Part shown: piece by piece, positions 14,620 through 16,803 of the stretch
Position numbering within the stretch: position 1 is the stretch's first letter
Layout of the letters: every line of letters starts with the position of its first letter
Assembly (NCBI GenBank): GCA_033837965.1
Contig: JAJLLM010000156.1
Span: 1 to 16,803, forward strand
DNA length: 16,803 bases
Direction of reading: 5' to 3'
Origin: Pseudazoarcus pumilus_A
Lineage (GTDB): Bacteria; Pseudomonadota; Gammaproteobacteria; Burkholderiales; Rhodocyclaceae
Position numbers and translations under genes: made by a program
Notes under the pieces: generated by a model
What the model saw: the letters and a program-made list of their open reading frames with translations, nothing else
Databases searched by the model: none
What the model was told of the DNA's origin: nothing

Positions 14620-15635
14620 GACCTTGCTCCGCTCACGACGCGCGCATAGCGCAATAGCATGTCTTCGAGCATCAGCCGCAGGTTCAGCGGATGCTGCGCG
14701 ACCCGGCGGATACGCGCGAAATCATTGTAACAGCTTGACGCACCGGCGATACCGGCATGCCCGGCGAGGCGCTGCAGCAGCGCCGACTGGGCCGGGAAAA
14801 AGCGCGCCTCGCCGCCCAGCGCGAGCGCAGCCAGATCGCTGACCCAGCGCTGCATCCAGTCGGTCAGCATGACCACGTCAAAGCCGGCCGTCGCGGCTTC
14901 CTTGCTGCGCAGCCAGTTCTCCCACTGCCCGGCCAGTGCCAACGGATCGGATTCGGGCAGGCGCGAGACATCACGCACGAAGCGCATCAGCATTTCAGCC
15001 GCCCCCTTGTCCGCAAGCCGCTCGGCCGCCAGCGGCATACCGCCGGTCACGGCCAGCAAGGCTGCCTCGGCGCCGCGTGCGGCGACCAGTTCGGGTGACG
15101 GTCGCGCAAACGACCACTGCTGACAGCGGCTGCGGATGGTCGGCAGCAGCCGGCGCGGCGCGGACGAAACCAGGATCAGCACGCAGCCGGCCGGCGGCTC
15201 TTCCAGCAGCTTGAGCAGCGCATTGGCAGTGAAGCCGTTCATGGCCTCGGCCGGATCGACGATGACCACGCGCCGCGCGCTCTGGTGGCCGGTGACGGTG
15301 AGCGCCTCCTGCACCTCGCGGATCTGGTCGATGACGATCTGCGAGGACTTGCGCCCCTTGGCGTCGGGCTCGGCCTCCGCATCGGCGTCGGCATCGGCCG
15401 GCTCGACGCGCATCAGGTCGGGGTGGTTGCCCGACAGCCGCAGCGCGCAGCCCGCGCACTCGCCGCAGGCCTCGCCGTCGGCACGCGGCGCACGGCACAG
15501 CAGGCGCGCGGCCAGGGCCTCGGCCAGATCGCGCTTGCCCACGCCGGGCGGGCCGACGAACAGCAGCGCGTGCGGCAGGCGCTCACCCAGCGCCAGCAGA
15601 CGCTGCCAGGTATCGGCGAGCCAGGGATGGATCAC
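14616..15635 (-). CDS. holB: DNA polymerase III subunit delta'
   Basis: Clamp-loader subunit of 339 residues. Seen: the P-loop-like GPPGVGK (28-34), a four-cysteine zinc module (C47, C57, C60, C63), LLKLLEEPP (140-148), and the SSAPRRLLPTIRSRC sensor-1 block (157-171) carrying the conserved SRC. The start is GTG at 15635, overlapping the tmk stop (GTGA), with GGAG 8 nt upstream. Between strands there is an acidic Ala/Asp/Glu insert (about 79-93), encoded by a short hexamer-like repeat, that E. coli delta' lacks. The downstream pilZ start overlaps its stop. Essential replication gene, probably driven from upstream of mltG. Confidence 0.95.
   Translation of the reverse strand: MIHPWLADTWQRLLALGERLPHALLFVGPPGVGKRDLAEALAARLLCRAPRADGEACGECAGCALRLSGNHPDLMRVEPADADADAEAEPDAKGRKSSQIVIDQIREVQEALTVTGHQSARRVVIVDPAEAMNGFTANALLKLLEEPPAGCVLILVSSAPRRLLPTIRSRCQQWSFARPSPELVAARGAEAALLAVTGGMPLAAERLADKGAAEMLMRFVRDVSRLPESDPLALAGQWENWLRSKEAATAGFDVVMLTDWMQRWVSDLAALALGGEARFFPAQSALLQRLAGHAGIAGASSCYNDFARIRRVAQHPLNLRLMLEDMLLRYARVVSGARS
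15379..15399. repeat. Short 6-bp tandem repeat inside holB
   Basis: About three and a half copies of a (A/G)TCGGC unit (GCATCGGCGTCGGCATCGGC, then C) encode the Asp-Ala-rich part of the holB insert. Copy-number change in steps of six would keep the frame. Confidence 0.6.
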
Positions 15636-16261
15636 AACAGACGCTCCGCCACCACCGCCTCGACCTCGGCACGAATGGCTTCCGGCGCACGGTCGGCGGC
15701 GATCACGCAGATGCGCTGCGGCGCGGCCTGAGCGCGCGTCAGATAGGCATTGCGCACGCGCTCGAAAAAGTCGCGCTGCTCGCGCTCGAAGCGGTCGGGC
15801 GCAGCGCCGGTGTTGGCCACGCGCGCGGCGGCAACGGCCGGGTCAAGGTCGAACACCAGCGTCAGATCCGGCTGCAGGCCGGGATGCACCCAGGCTTCCA
15901 GCGTGGCGAACTTGGCCGCATCCAACCCGCGCCCGCCCACCTGATAGGCATAGGTGGCGTCCGAGAAACGGTCACACACCACCCACTTTCCCGCCGCCAG
16001 CGCCGGCTCGATGCGCGCGGCAAGGTGCTCACGCCGCGCCGCGAACATCAGCATGGCTTCGGTTTCCAGATGCATGGGCTCGTGCAGCAGCACTTCGCGC
16101 AGCCGCTCGCCCAGCGGCGTGCCGCCCGGCTCACGGGTCTGTTCGACCTCGATGCCGCGCGACTGCAGCAGCGCCACGACGGCCGCAATCTGCGTGCTCT
16201 TGCCTGCGCCGTCGATGCCCTCGAAGGTGATGAAGCGCCCGCGCGCCTGTGCTGGATTCAC
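15632..16261 (-). CDS. tmk: Thymidylate kinase
   Basis: Phosphorylates dTMP to dTDP in the cytoplasm, an essential step of dTTP synthesis. Length 209 residues, standard. Seen: P-loop FEGIDGAGKST (13-23), TREPGGTPLGE (42-52), the DRF block with DATYAYQVGGRG (97-112) and the lid region around APDRFE (154-159). The GTG start at 16261 overlaps the mltG TGA (GTGA). This suggests translation coupled to mltG, which matters because mltG carries a premature stop in this sequence. Its own TGA overlaps the holB GTG. Confidence 0.96.
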   Translation of the reverse strand: MNPAQARGRFITFEGIDGAGKSTQIAAVVALLQSRGIEVEQTREPGGTPLGERLREVLLHEPMHLETEAMLMFAARREHLAARIEPALAAGKWVVCDRFSDATYAYQVGGRGLDAAKFATLEAWVHPGLQPDLTLVFDLDPAVAAARVANTGAAPDRFEREQRDFFERVRNAYLTRAQAAPQRICVIAADRAPEAIRAEVEAVVAERLL

Positions 16262-16803
16262 GGTGTCCTGCCCCGGATATGGATGTCGACGGCCCGATTA
16301 TGCTCGGTCAGCGTGCGCGAGAACTGGCTGCTGCCGTCCCCACGCGCGACGAAATAGAAATACTCGGAAGTCTCCGGCCGCACCGCCGCCATCAGCGAGG
16401 CCAGCCCCGGCATGGCGATCGGCGTGGGCGGCAGGCCGGCGCGGGTATAGGTGTTGTACTCGTGGTCGGTATCGAGATGGCGACGACGCAGGCGCCCCTC
16501 GAAGGATTCGCCGTAGCCGTAGATCACCGTCGGATCGGTCTGCAGGCGCATGCCGATGCGCAGACGGTTGGCGAACACCGAAGCCACCAGCCCGCGCTCG
16601 TCGGAGCGGCCGGTTTACTTTTCGATGATGGAAGCAAGGATCAGTGCCTCGTAGGGCGAATCCAGCGGCACGTCGGGGTCGCGCGACGCCCAGGCATCGG
16701 CCAGATGACGCTGCATGGCGGCGTGCGCCATGCGCAGCACGGAACTGGCCGTGGAATAGCGGGCAAAGCGATAGGTGTCGGGGAAGAACAGCCCCTCCGG
16801 GTG
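16258..16803 (-). pseudogene. mltG: Endolytic murein transglycosylase MltG, interrupted by an in-frame stop (5' end outside window)
   Basis: MltG (YceG) cleaves nascent glycan strands at the inner membrane and sets their length. The visible C-terminal part reads in one frame from the window edge (...PEGLFFPDTYRFAR...) through YEALILASIIEK, then TAA at 16615-16617, then TGRSDERGLVASVFANRL and the typical RLQTDPTVIYGYG, NTYTRAGLPPTPIAMPG and YFVARGDG blocks to the TGA at 16258-16260. Elsewhere the family reads I-[VI]-E-K-E-T-G here, so the stop takes the place of the second glutamate, which corresponds by my count to E218, the catalytic residue of E. coli MltG. A single base (GAA to TAA) explains it and no frameshift is present. 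The downstream open part (from a GTG at 16587) would lack the active site. It could be a real null allele or a sequencing error; everything else in the gene looks under normal selection. Confidence 0.85.

Noticed and set aside
16258..16587. Stand-alone 109-residue gene from the GTG at 16587
   Set aside because: It is the C-terminal part of mltG, whose frame continues upstream of the TAA to the window edge; no ribosome site precedes this GTG.

Overview
The window is GC-rich, densely coded chromosomal DNA. The run mltG-tmk-holB-pilZ-tatD, together with moaA, rmuC and a large set of cyclic-di-GMP proteins, suggests a betaproteobacterium, perhaps of the Rhodocyclales (Thauera/Azoarcus type). That placement is inference from gene order and composition. 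I see no phage, IS element, CRISPR array, rRNA or tRNA.

Layout. On the + strand the left edge holds the 3' two-thirds of moaA (2-637), then a small AT-richer orphan gene for a membrane-anchored coiled-coil protein (714-1013). Everything else is on the - strand. Read in the direction of transcription, from right to left, there are two groups. The first is the housekeeping operon mltG (broken, runs off the right edge), tmk, holB, pilZ, tatD and a secreted ankyrin-repeat protein. Its genes are joined by 4-nt GTGA/ATGA overlaps or short gaps. The second group is an M20 peptidase/amidohydrolase, a YbbP-like ABC permease without its ATPase, a Cache-HAMP-GAF-HD-GYP receptor, a giant Amt-HAMP-PAS-PAS-GGDEF-EAL fusion, and rmuC. 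rmuC converges on the small + strand gene with a 4-nt overlap.

The most interesting part is 2424-8941. An ammonium channel of the Amt family is fused in one 1133-residue chain to a HAMP-like linker, two PAS domains and both c-di-GMP synthesis (GGDEF with I-site) and degradation (EAL) domains. Just upstream lies a near-consensus sigma-54 promoter (5928-5943). About 107 bp upstream of its predicted start is a perfect inverted repeat matching the NtrC enhancer pattern GCACC-N5-GGTGC (6012-6036). The sequence therefore predicts a nitrogen-starvation-induced gene whose product senses or carries ammonium and adjusts c-di-GMP. The adjacent upstream gene encodes an HD-GYP receptor with a large insert inside its catalytic domain, which would be a second c-di-GMP enzyme with a periplasmic sensor.

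The second notable point is mltG. The reading frame is intact across the visible part except for one TAA codon. It stands exactly where the family has the catalytic glutamate of the I-[VI]-E-K-E-T motif. This is either a real nonsense mutation at the head of the tmk-holB operon or a base-call error.
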